64,000 nucleotides of DNA from contig OZ024873.1 in assembly GCA_964017185.1 (NCBI GenBank), positions 43,076,760 through 43,140,759 on the forward strand. The letters run 5' to 3'. The notes beneath the pieces are model-generated. The model saw only the letters and a list, made by a program, of their open reading frames with translations, was not told the DNA's origin and did no database searches. This DNA is from Rugalucina vietnamica. Taxonomy: Eukaryota; Mollusca; Bivalvia; Lucinida; Lucinidae. A program made the position numbers and the translations under genes. How positions within the stretch are numbered: position 1 is the first letter of the stretch; each line of letters opens with the position of its first letter. This document shows positions 12,342-23,939 of the stretch, in pieces.

Positions 12342-12385
<44 letters not shown>

Positions 12386-12388
12386 ACA

Positions 12389-13759
12389 CTAAGTGTAGCA
12401 GTTGCACCTGTTAATGTCAACACCTTTACACTAAGCGTTGCAGTTGCAACCGTTAGCGTCATCACGTTTAAACTAATCATTGCAATTACAACCGTTATTG
12501 TCAACTTTATTACACTAAGCGTTGCAGTTGCAACCGTTAGTGTAAACACGTTAAAACCATGCCTTTAGTGTCAACATGTTAAAGCTAAGCATTGCAGTTG
12601 CAACCGTTTATGTCAACAGGTCGTTTCAGTTACAACCGTAGTGTCAAGACGTTAAACCTGTGCGTTGCAATATAACACTAATCGTTGCAGTTGCAACCGT
12701 TTATGTCAACATGTGAACACTAAGCTTTGCAATTTCAGTGTCAACATGTTAACACTTAGCAAAGTAGTTGCAACCATCAGTGTCAATATGTTAACACTAA
12801 GCGTTGCAGTTGCAACCGTTAGTGTCAACATTTTAACACTAAACGTTCCAGGTGACACCAATAGTGTCAACATATTAACACTTAGTGTTGCAGTTACAAC
12901 CGTTTGTGTAAACATGTTAACACTAAACGTTGCAGTTGCCACCGTCAGTGTCAACACGATAACATTAAGCGGTGCAGTTGCAAATGTCATAGTCAACATG
13001 TTAACACTAAGTGTAGCAGTTGCAACCTTAAGTTTCAACATGTTAACACTAAGAGTTAATTTCAACACGCTTACAGTAAGCATTGCAGTTGCAACCGTTT
13101 ATGTCAACATATTAACACTAAGCGTTGCAGTTGCATACGTTTGTGTCAACATGTTAACACTAAGCGTTGCAGTTGCAACCGTTAATGGCAAAACGTTAAC
13201 ATTAAGCATTGCATTTGCAACCGTTAGTGGCAACACGTTAAAACTAAGAGCTGCAGTTTCAACCGTTAGTGTCAATACTATAACACTAAGCGTTGCAGTT
13301 GCAGCCGTTAGTGGCAACATGTTATCACTAAGCGTTGCAGTTGCAACCGTTATTATAAACATGTTAACACTAAGCAATGCAGTTGCCACCGTTAGTGGCA
13401 ACATGTCAACACTAAGCATTGCAGTTGCCACCGGTAGAGGCAACACGTTAAAACTAAGCGTTGCAGTTACAACCCTTAGCGTCAACAAGTTAATACTAAG
13501 CGTTGCAGTTACAACCGTTAGTGTCAACATTATAATACTAAGTGATGCAGTTGCTACAGTTTTTGTCAAGACGTTAAAACTATGCGTTGCAGTTGCAACC
13601 GAGTGTCAACAATATAACACTAAGCGTTGCAGTTGCAAATGTCATAGTCAACATGTTAACACTAAGTTAAGCAGTTGCAACCTTTAGTTTCAACATGTTA
13701 ACACTAAGAGTTAATGTCAACACGCTTACAGTAAGCGTTGCAGTTGCATACGTTTGTGT
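12389..13759 (+). repeat. 42-bp minisatellite, block 2, with a 613-bp higher-order repeat
   Basis: Same monomer and orientation as block 1. Variant monomers recur at a 613-bp period: the rare GCATACGTTTGTGT variant occurs at 13133-13146 and again at 13746-13759, and the sequence after the first occurrence reappears after the hAT insertion at 44077. The 340-codon plus-strand and 125-156-codon minus-strand open frames here only translate the repeat. Confidence 0.95.
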
Positions 13760-13782
13760 TAGGGATGTCAACCGGAGTCCGA
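13760..13782 (+). repeat. Left terminal inverted repeat of the hAT-like element
   Basis: The first 11 bp are a perfect inverted match to 44058-44068; 19 of 23 bp match overall. The tandem array starts only 2 bp further in. Confidence 0.75.
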
Positions 13783-13798
13783 ACGTTGAACTATACTC

Positions 13799-13819
13799 CG
13801 CTTAGACTTAGTCTAAGCG
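13799..13819. other. Perfect hairpin at the start of each 3.4-kb unit
   Basis: CGCTTAGAC, TTA loop, GTCTAAGCG. An alternative outer pairing CCGCTTAG...CTAAGCGG encloses it. It recurs in all seven copies, about 14 bp from the unit junction. Confidence 0.85.
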
Positions 13820-14571
13820 AAGAGCGTTGGTGCTGTGCCTTCGCTTCAACTAAGCGGTTCCCTCGGTGAGGGGCCGCACATCTGGGGTAAGGGGGTGGGT
13901 ATGGAGACCTTCTGGGCCATGGGGACTGGTTTAGTGGGAACGATGAGGGAATGGGTATGGTGGGGGCCATAGGGAGGGATGGTTGGGAATGGGATTGCGG
14001 CGTGGCCCATGAGGTGTGGTTGAGGTGGATGGATGTTGCTTTATTTTGACGGACCCCCGTAAGGGTGTGTTGAGATTTTTAGAGATGGGCTTTTATTTAG
14101 TAACAAAATATATTACTCTTTTTTGTCAGTTTTCTTCTATGATGCTTTTCTCTCATACAACATACGAGTGTTATGCCCAGTCTGCATTTAGTCATTCTAT
14201 GGTTTCTTATTCGTCCGTTTAACGTGCCATGCTCAAACACAATATGGCGGCATTATGTTTTACCTCAATTAATACGCACGTAAATAATGATTCTGGCCGG
14301 TATTCACTTGTGGTATTATCCACCCTTTAGGGGTTATTCTGAACATTTAACGATACATAAGCTGTATTCAAGTTTCTGCTCTAAATACCCCCGAATATGT
14401 GGTCTGGGGTGCAGGACACACTTTTTACCCACTTGTCCTGGACAAAATGGTCAATATATTAGGGTATGACTACATTTTGGTTTGTAAATTTGTGTAAAAT
14501 TATTTTTAAGCAGCGTTTGATTTTTATTTCACTCAAGCAGTTGTTATTGGTTATTTAAACTGAATTTTGTC

Positions 14572-14585
14572 AGGTCACATGACCT
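14572..14585. promoter_or_regulatory. Inverted AGGTCA pair (nuclear-receptor-type half sites)
   Basis: AGGTCA-CA-TGACCT, an inverted repeat with 2-bp spacing, conserved in every unit copy (for example 17964-17977). AGGTCA is the half site bound by many nuclear receptors. Function here is only a possibility, since one such match can arise by chance and then be copied with the array. Confidence 0.3.
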
Positions 14586-16528
14586 TTTATATTTTCATTA
14601 GTGCAGAACTAACTTGTTGGATTTTACCCCTAAACCTGGAAATCGGCTTTTCAAAAATGGTTCTTTTTAAGTGGAATTTACTGTGAGAAGTCAACGGCTG
14701 CCATGTATTCAATAATCATTGCGCATATATTTAAAGCAGTAGGCTTTATCTACACATGATCATGCACTTTATGGTCATTGTATGGGCCAGTGACATGTCA
14801 TAACTTCAAGGAAAATGTGTCTTTTTGGGGCGAAAAAATGCCCTTAAAGTGCAGGGGTGTGGTAGGTTTACATTTGCATAGAGCTTGTCCCAGTCAGCAG
14901 AAACTGTTTCTGTTACTGTGAGATGATTTTATGGTCTGTATTTTATTAACTGTGGGTATAATTGAATGGTTATTAAGGTTTTGAAATTAGGGTGTTCGTT
15001 TCAAGCATGTTGCCGTCTGCTCAGCCTCTATGACTACTCGCCAGTGATCGGTGCAATATATGCGAAGGGGTCAACTTCTTATGCGACATTGCAGAGGTAT
15101 ATTATTTTTGAAACGCAGCTGTAGACACCAGGCGAATGGGTTGTCATCAGTTCATCGAGATTATGGATGCGTCGTGGTTTGTTAATGGATAGTATACATA
15201 TATAACGGGATTCATATGCGTCGGGAGATCGTTACTAATGCGTTACTCCACATCTTTTGTCCTTATAAGGTAAGTTCTAGATGTGTTGATTTTGCAAACG
15301 AAAACAATGTCGACTATGCAAAATCGGTGTCGGCTTTGATCTGTGAAAATCATTTTTCCACATGAGTCCAGTTAGTAAGAATCCTTGCATGCTCAACAAT
15401 TTTAGCTAATGGTTTATAAATGTGGTCAGTAGGTACCACAGGGCCACGAAAACTGGTTGTTTCTTTTCTGCTCCTATTGTTTGAAGTCTTGAGTGTAAAC
15501 TAGCAAGTCACAACACAGTCTTTGGGCATTTCTTATCAATCATACATCCAAGTTAGCCTTTAAAACTATTTTAAATAATGCGGGCTCGATAACCACCGTT
15601 TTAAGTGCCAAAGATAATGATTACAAGTTTTGTATTGGTCCAGGAATTCCATATGGAATACATAATTGTTAGCTTATCGATTCTGCATACGAAAATACGA
15701 AAACATGTGTATCGTCGCTAAATGTAACTGAATGGTCTATTTTCATACGTGGGGTTCAGCTAAGTTCCCTCGCATCTGTGAAATCAATATAAACTAGCAT
15801 TTTTTTTTGTTTGACGACAGAGAGGTATAATTTATAGATATTGTCACTTTTTGTAGCTTTTCGTCTACTGGTCGCGTTCATAAACGAATAGCTGAAAAAC
15901 CACAGATGGCACAAGGATTCCGAATCATTTTCATTGACAAAATAGAAGATTTTTTGCACATCACATCGGTCGCTGATTTTGCAAACGCGACTTAATTTTC
16001 TCGCACGGAAGCAAAAAGTATGATTCTAACAGTCCACAGGCAAAGGATGTATAGAACGCATTCCTAACGATCACCAAGGCGCATACAAAGTTACTATAGA
16101 ATGTATTGAGAAACCACGGCGCATCAATAATTTCGATTAACAGATGGGTCCCAATGAGACTGGAAAGAAAATAATCACAAGTCATTTTCCGACAGCACAC
16201 TTGAAGAGAAAGATGACTAGCTCTTACCCATCAAGGTAGCGACCCGGCTAGTATCAATCAAAAAAAAGATAACGAAGACAACAGAGAGACAGACAAATTA
16301 CACAGAAGATATATCATAAAGATAAATTACCTCACTGGGACAGTGACGTTTGACTGGACGGCGAACATGCCAATCTGGACGGTGAAGTTTTTAATGGGAT
16401 GACAATCACCACAATGGGACGTTATCGTTTTTACTCGGACTTGCCAGTTACGATATTATTAAATAAAATTACGCATTGCGCTCATCAGTTAAAACTTCAA
16501 ACTTACAATGTTTATCAACAAAATTTTA

Positions 16529-16581
<53 letters not shown>

Positions 16582-16601
16582 AGCAAAAAACGAAACAAAA
16601 A

Positions 16602-16640
<39 letters not shown>

Positions 16641-16644
<4 letters not shown>

Positions 16645-16740
16645 TTTCCGTTGGTGGGGTTTGAACGAACTACCCATTTCCTTAACGATCGCAATGACGA
16701 ACAAATGTTGCATTTGCGACCTTAACCACTCGGCCATGAT
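16641..16740 (-). tRNA. tRNA-like module (Leu/Ser type, probably a pseudogene), unit copy 1
   Basis: The minus strand reads TGGCCGAGTGGTTAAGG, an excellent type-II tRNA A box and D arm. It is followed by a possible anticodon arm CAAA/TTTG around TGCAACA (anticodon position CAA, with G where U33 is expected), a long variable region, and a B-box-like GTTCAAACCC. The T arm does not pair cleanly and the acceptor stem is weak, so a functional tRNA is unlikely. A long T run (the plus-strand A tract) lies directly 3' and would terminate Pol III. Confidence 0.45.
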
Positions 16741-17177
16741 ATTGGGCCTGTTTACATGACAGAAAGATTATCCCTTTATATTAGATTCGAATCCAAGGGA
16801 AAATACTCAATTTTTCATTTACTCAAATGGTCCCACTATAAAACGGGCTACACACGATAGTTGTCTCAAATGTAAATGCAATTTAGCATATCAATATTTA
16901 TTCAGATTTTGCAAAGAGCATGAACACGTGTTTAATGCCAACATTATCTAGTTTCATTATAAAGAATGAAACACTATTACACCTTGTTAAATTAATATTT
17001 GGTTCACCCATAAGCTTTGTTTTAACTCATATACGGTTAACCTGGTTCAATACCAATTATTTTACCTGTCCCGGCGTTACGCTGTGGGCGGTTCCATGCC
17101 AAAGAGGTAAATCCGAGGCCTGGTTATCGCTATTGCACTGCAGCAGGGCCCCGGAGAAGGTACTAGTTCGACACAAA

Positions 17178-19928
17178 GTTGAACTATACTCCGCTTAGAC
17201 TTAGTCTAAGCGAAGAGCGTTGGTGCTGTGCCTTCGCTTCAACTAAGCGGTTCCCTCGGTGAGGGGCCGCACATCTGGGGTAAGGGGGTGGGTATGGAGA
17301 CCTTCTGGGCCATGGGGACTGGTTTGGTGGGAACGATGAGGGAATGGGTATGGTGGGGGCCATAGGGAGGGATGGTTGGGAATGGGTGGCGGCGTGGCCC
17401 ATGAGGTGTGGTTGAGGTGGATGGATGTTGCTTTATTTTGACGGACCCCCGTAAGGGTGTGTTGAGATTTTTAGAGATGGGCTTTTATTTAGTAACAAAA
17501 TATATTACTCTTTTTTGTCAGTTTTCTTCTATGATGCTTTTCTCTCATACAACATACGAGTGTTATGCCCAGTCTGCATTTAGTCATTCTATGGTTTCTT
17601 ATTCGTCCGTTTAACGTGCCATGCTCAAACACAATATGGCGGCATTATGTTTTACCTCAATTAATACGCACGTAAATAATGATTCTGGCCGGTATTCACT
17701 TGTGGTATTATCCACCCTTTAGGGGTTATTCTGAACATTTAACGATACATAAGCTGTATTCAAGTTTCTGCTCTAAATACCCCCGAATATGTGGTCTGGG
17801 GTGCAGGACACACTTTTTACCCACTTGTCCTGGACAAAATGGTCAATATATTAGGGTATGACTACATTTTGGTTTGTAAATTTGTGTAAAATTATTTTTA
17901 AGCAGCGTTTGATTTTTATTTCACTCAAGCAGTTGTTATTGGTTATTTAAACTGAATTTTGTCAGGTCACATGACCTTTTATATTTTCATTAGTGCAGAA
18001 CTAACTTGTTGGATTTTACCACTAAACCTGGAAATCGGCTTTTCAAAAATGGTTCTTTTTAAGTGGAATTTACTGTGAGAAGTCAACGGCTGCCATGTAT
18101 TCAATAATCATTGCGCATATATTTAAAGCAGTAGGCTTTATCTACACATGATCATGCACTTTATGGTCATTGTATGGGCCAGTGACATGTCATAACTTCA
18201 AGGAAAATGTGTCTTTTTGGGGCGAAAAAATGCCCTTAAAGTGCAGGGGTGTGGTAGGTTTACATTTGCATAGAGCTTGTCCCAGTCAGCAGAAACTGTT
18301 TCTGTTACTGTGAGATGATTTTATGGTCTGTATTTTATTAACTGTGGGTATAATTGAATGGTTATTAAGGTTTTGAAATTAGGGTGTTCGTTTCAAGCAT
18401 GTTGCCGTCTGCTCAGCCTCTATGACTACTCGCCAGTGATCGGTGCAATATATGCGAAGGGGTCAACTTCTTATGCGACATTGCAGAGGTATATTATTTT
18501 TGAAACGCAGCTGTAGACACCAGGCGAATGGGTTGTCATCAGTTCATCGAGATTATTGATGCGTCGTGGTTTGTTAATGGATAGTATACATATATAACGG
18601 GATTCATATGCGTCGGGAGATCGTTACTAATGCGTTACTCCATATCTTTTGTCCTTATAAGGTAAGTTCTAGATGTGTTGATTTTGCAAACGAAAGCAAT
18701 GTCGACTATGCAAAATCGGTGTCGGCTTTGATCTGTGAAAATCATTTTTCCACATGAGTCCAGTTAGTAAGAATCCTTGCATGCTCAACAATTTTAGCTA
18801 ATGGTTTATAAATGTGGTCAGTAGGTACCACAGGGCCACGAAAACTGGTTGTTTCTTTTCTGCTCCTATTGTTTGAAGTCTTGAGTGTAAACTAGCAAGT
18901 CACAACACAGTCTTTGGGCATTTCTTATCAATCATACATCCAAGTTAGCCTTTAAAACTATTTTAAATAATGCGGGCTCGATAACCACCGTTTTAAGTGC
19001 CAAAGATAATGATTACAAGTTTTGTATTGGTCCAGGAATTCCATATGGAATACATAATTGTTAGCTTATCGATTCTGCATACGAAAATACGAAAACATGT
19101 GTATCGTCGCTAAATGTAACTGAATGGTCTATTTTCATACGTGGGGTTCAGCTAAGTTCCCTCGCATCTGTGAAATCAATATAAACTAGCATTTTTTTTG
19201 TTTGACGACAGAGAGGTATAATTTATAGATATTGTCACTTTTTGTAGCTTTTCGTCTACTGGTCGCGTTCATAAACGAATAGCTGAAAAACCACAGATGG
19301 CACAAGGATTCCGAATCATTTTCATTGACAAAATAGAAGATTTTTTGCACATCACATCGGTCGCTGATTTTGCAAACGCGACTTAATTTTCTCGCACGGA
19401 AGCAAAAAGTATGATTCTAACAGTCCACAGGCAAAGGATGTATAGAACGCATTCCTAACGATCACCAAGGCGCATACAAAGTTACTATAGAATGTATTGA
19501 GAAACCACGGCGCATCAATAATTTCGATTAACAGATGGGTCCCAATGAGACTGGAAAGAAAATAATCACAAGTCATTTTCCGACAGCACACTTGAAGAGA
19601 AAGATGACTAGCTCTTACCCATCAAGGTAGCGACCCGGCTAGTATCAATCAAAAAAAAGATAACGAAGACAACAGAGAGACAGACAAATTACACAGAAGA
19701 TATATCATAAAGATAAATTACCTCACTGGGACAGTGACGTTTGACTGGACGGCGAACATGCCAATCTGGACGGTGAAGTTTTTAATGGGATGACAATCAC
19801 CACAATGGGACGTTATCGTTTTTACTCGGACTTGCCAGTTACGATATTATTAAATAAAATTACGCATTGCGCTCATCAGTTAAAACTTCAAACTTACAAT
19901 GTTTATCAACAAAATTTTAATATTAAAA

Positions 19929-19965
<37 letters not shown>

Positions 19966-19976
19966 AGCAAAAAACG

Positions 19977-20019
<43 letters not shown>

Positions 20020-20552
20020 TTTCCGTTGGTGGGGTTTGAACGAACTACCCATTTCCTTAACGATCGCAATGACGAACAAATGTTGCATTTGCGACCTTAA
20101 CCACTCGGCCATGATATTGGGCCTGTTTACATGACAGAAAGATTATCCCTTTATATTAGATTCGAATCCAAGGGAAAATACTCAATTTTTCATTTACTCA
20201 AATGGTCCCACTATAAAACGGGCTACACACGATAGTTGTCTCAAATGTAAATGCAATTTAGCATATCAATATTTATTCAGATTTTGCAAAGAGCATGAAC
20301 ACGTGTTTAATGCCAACATTATCTAGTTTCATTATAAAGAATGAAACACTATTACACCTTGTTAAATTAATATTTGGTTCACCCATAAGCTTTGTTTTAA
20401 CTCATATACGGTTAACCTGGTTCAATACCAATTATTTTACCTGTCCCGGCGTTACGCTGTGGGCGGTTCCATGCCAAAGAGGTAAATCCGAGGCCTGGTT
20501 ATCGCTATTGCACTGCAGCAGGGCCCCGGAGAAGGTACTAGTTCGACACAAA
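17178..20552 (+). repeat. 3.4-kb tandem unit, copy 2
   Basis: 3375 bp, nearly identical to copy 1. It has ACCACTAAACC where copies 1, 3 and 4 have ACCCCTAAACC, a variant shared with copies 5 and 6. A-rich tract about 19925-20015. Confidence 0.95.
20016..20115 (-). tRNA. tRNA-like module, unit copy 2
   Basis: Same sequence as in copy 1, followed on the minus strand by the T-rich tract. Confidence 0.45.
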
Positions 20553-23359
20553 GTTGAACTATACTCCGCTTAGACTTAGTCTAAGCGAAGAGCGTTGGTG
20601 CTGTGCCTTCGCTTCAACTAAGCGGTTCCCTCGGTGAGGGGCCGCACATCTGGGGTAAGGGGGTGGGTATGGAGACCTTCTGGGCCATGGGGACTGGTTT
20701 GGTGGGAACGATGAGGGAATGGGTATGGTGGGGGCCATAGGGAGGGATGGTTGGGAATGGGTGGCGGCGTGGCCCATGAGGTGTGGTTGAGGTGGATGGA
20801 TGTTGCTTTATTTTGACGGACCCCCGTAAGGGTGTGTTGAGATTTTTAGAGATGGGCTTTTATTTAGTAACAAAATATATTACTCTTTTTTGTCAGTTTT
20901 CTTCTATGATGCTTTTCTCTCATACAACATACGAGTGTTATGCCCAGTCTGCATTTAGTCATTCTATGGTTTCTTATTCGTCTGTTTAACGTGCCATGCT
21001 CAAACACAATATGGCGGCATTATGTTTTACCTCAATTAATACGCACGTAAATAATGATTCTGGCCGGTATTCACTTGTGGTATTATCCACCCTTTAGGGG
21101 TTATTCTGAACATTTAACGATACATAAGCTGTATTCAAGTTTCTGCTCTAAATACCCCCGAATATGTGGTCTGGGGTGCAGGACACACTTTTTACCCACT
21201 TGTCCTGGACAAAATGGTCAATATATTAGGGTATGACTACATTTTGGTTTGTAAATTTGTGTAAAATTATTTTTAAGCAGCGTTTGATTTTTATTTCACT
21301 CAAGCAGTTGTTATTGGTTATTTAAACTGAATTTTGTCAGGTCACATGACCTTTTATATTTTCATTAGTGCAGAACTAACTTGTTGGATTTTACCCCTAA
21401 ACCTGGAAATCGGCTTTTCAAAAATGGTTCTTTTTAAGTGGAATTTACTGTGAGAAGTCAACGGCTGCCATGTATTCAATAATCATTGCGCATATATTTA
21501 AAGCAGTAGGCTTTATCTACACATGATCATGCACTTTATGGTCATTGTATGGGCCAGTGACATGTCATAACTTCAAGGAAAATGTGTCTTTTTGGGGCGA
21601 AAAAATGCCCTTAAAGTGCAGGGGTGTGGTAGGTTTACATTTGCATAGAGCTTGTCCCAGTCAGCAGAAACTGTTTCTGTTACTGTGAGATGATTTTATG
21701 GTCTGTATTTTATTAACTGTGGGTATAATTGAATGGTTATTAAGGTTTTGAAATTAGGGTGTTCGTTTCAAGCATGTTGCCGTCTGCTCAGCCTCTATGA
21801 CTACTCGCCAGTGATCGGTGCAATATATGCGAAGGGGTCAACTTCTTATGCGACATTGCAGAGGTATATTATTTTTGAAACGCAGCTGTAGACACCAGGC
21901 GAATGGGTTGTCATCAGTTCATCGAGATTATTGATGCGTCGTGGTTTGTTAATGGATAGTATACATATATAACGGGATTCATATGCGTCGGGAGATCGTT
22001 ACTAATGCGTTACTCCATATCTTTTGTCCTTATAAGGTAAGTTCTAGATGTGTTGATTTTGCAAACGAAAGCAATGTCGACTATGCAAAATCGGTGTCGG
22101 CTTTGATCTGTGAAAATCATTTTTCCACATGAGTCCAGTTAGTAAGAATCCTTGCATGCTCAACAATTTTAGCTAATGGTTTATAAATGTGGTCAGTAGG
22201 TACCACAGGGCCACGAAAACTGGTTGTTTCTTTTCTGCTCCTATTGTTTGAAGTCTTGAGTGTAAACTAGCAAGTCACAACACAGTCTTTGGGCATTTCT
22301 TATCAATCATACATCCAAGTTAGCCTTTAAAACTATTTTAAATAATGCGGGCTCGATAACCACCGTTTTAAGTGCCAAAGATAATGATTACAAGTTTTGT
22401 ATTGGTCCAGGAATTCCATATGGAATACATAATTGTTAGCTTATCGATTCTGCATACGAAAATACGAAAACATGTGTATCGTCGCTAAATGTAACTGAAT
22501 GGTCTATTTTCATACGTGGGGTTCAGCTAAGTTCCCTCGCATCTGTGAAATCAATATAAACTAGCATTTTTTTTTTGTTTGACGACAGAGAGGTATAATT
22601 TATAGATATTGTCACTTTTTGTAGCTTTTCGTCTACTGGTCGCGTTCATAAACGAATAGCTGAAAAACCACAGATGGCACAAGGATTCCGAATCATTTTC
22701 ATTGACAAAATAGAAGATTTTTTGCACATCACATCGGTCGCTGATTTTGCAAACGCGACTTAATTTTCTCGCACGGAAGCAAAAAGTATGATTCTAACAG
22801 TCCACAGGCAAAGGATGTATAGAACGCATTCCTAACGATCACCAAGGCGCATACAAAGTTACTATAGAATGTATTGAGAAACCACGGCGCATCAATAATT
22901 TCGATTAACAGATGGGTCCCAATGAGACTGGAAAGAAAATAATCACAAGTCATTTTCCGACAGCACACTTGAAGAGAAAGATGACTAGCTCTTACCCATC
23001 AAGGTAGCGACCCGGCTAGTATCAATCAAAAAAAAGATAACGAAGACAACAGAGAGACAGACAAATTACACAGAAGATATATCATAAAGATAAATTACCT
23101 CACTGGGACAGTGACGTTTGACTGGACGGCGAACATGCCAATCTGGACGGTGAAGTTTTTAATGGGATGACAATCACCACAATGGGACGTTATCGTTTTT
23201 ACTCGGACTTGCCAGTTACGATATTATTAAATAAAATTACGCATTGCGCTCATCAGTTAAAACTTCAAACTTACAATGTTTATCAACAAAATTTTAATAT
23301 TAAAACAAAAAAAAAAAACAAAAAAAAAAAAAAAAAAAAAAAAACAACAAAAAACGAAA

Positions 23360-23406
<47 letters not shown>

Positions 23407-23939
23407 TTTCCGTTGGTGGGGTTTGAACGAACTACCCATTTCCTTAACGATCGCAATGACGAACAAATGTTGCATTTGCGACCTTAACCACTCGGCCATG
23501 ATATTGGGCCTGTTTACATGACAGAAAGATTATCCCTTTATATTAGATTCGAATCCAAGGGAAAATACTCAATTTTTCATTTACTCAAATGGTCCCACTA
23601 TAAAACGGGCTACACACGATAGTTGTCTCAAATGTAAATGCAATTTAGCATATCAATATTTATTCAGATTTTGCAAAGAGCATGAACACGTGTTTAATGC
23701 CAACATTATCTAGTTTCATTATAAAGAATGAAACACTATTACACCTTGTTAAATTAATATTTGGTTCACCCATAAGCTTTGTTTTAACTCATATACGGTT
23801 AACCTGGTTCAATACCAATTATTTTACCTGTCCCGGCGTTACGCTGTGGGCGGTTCCATGCCAAAGAGGTAAATCCGAGGCCTGGTTATCGCTATTGCAC
23901 TGCAGCAGGGCCCCGGAGAAGGTACTAGTTCGACACAAA
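20553..23939 (+). repeat. 3.4-kb tandem unit, copy 3
   Basis: 3387 bp. A-rich tract about 23302-23402, interrupted by single C bases. Otherwise as copy 1. Confidence 0.95.
23403..23502 (-). tRNA. tRNA-like module, unit copy 3
   Basis: Same sequence as in copy 1; A and B boxes unchanged. Confidence 0.45.

Larger units (their letters stand above)
8496..12379 (+). mobile_element. CR1/L2-like LINE inserted in the minisatellite
   Basis: Non-LTR retrotransposon flanked by ATTATAACA on both sides (8487-8495 and 12380-12388), with the 42-bp array resuming in register. It begins just upstream of the endonuclease, so the 5' end is truncated or lacks ORF1. The 3' end is typical of CR1/L2-related elements: a two-part hairpin (GGGCCTCAG at 12272-12280 with CTGAGCCCC at 12301-12309, and TTGGAC/GTCCAA between), AATAAA near 12316, then an (ATT)n tail running into the duplication. 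An antisense LINE tail interrupts the reverse transcriptase (10130-10912). Confidence 0.85.
13785..17177 (+). repeat. 3.4-kb tandem unit, copy 1
   Basis: The unit starts at GTTGAACTATACTCCG. In order it holds a perfect hairpin (13799-13819), a GGGG-rich segment, an AGGTCA inverted pair (14572-14585), a long AT-rich middle, an A-rich tract (16534-16640, the longest of all copies) and a minus-strand tRNA-like module (16641-16740). Small open frames of 60-92 codons recur in every copy only because the copies are nearly identical; none resembles a known protein. Copy 1 has private changes, as expected at an array edge. Confidence 0.95.

Noticed and set aside
12665-13687. 340-codon plus-strand ORF and matching minus-strand ORFs (also 8001-8330, 44041-44824, 45698-46536, 63747-63950)
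   Set aside because: They translate the 42-bp minisatellite. The 14-codon period keeps frames open on both strands; several lack an ATG start, and nothing else supports coding.
8021-13759. CRISPR-like array
   Set aside because: The whole monomer repeats without unique spacers, monomers are degenerate, and the setting is an animal genome.
16399-16759. Lysine- or phenylalanine-rich ORFs over the A-rich tract
   Set aside because: Translation of homopolymer; frame and length change between unit copies.
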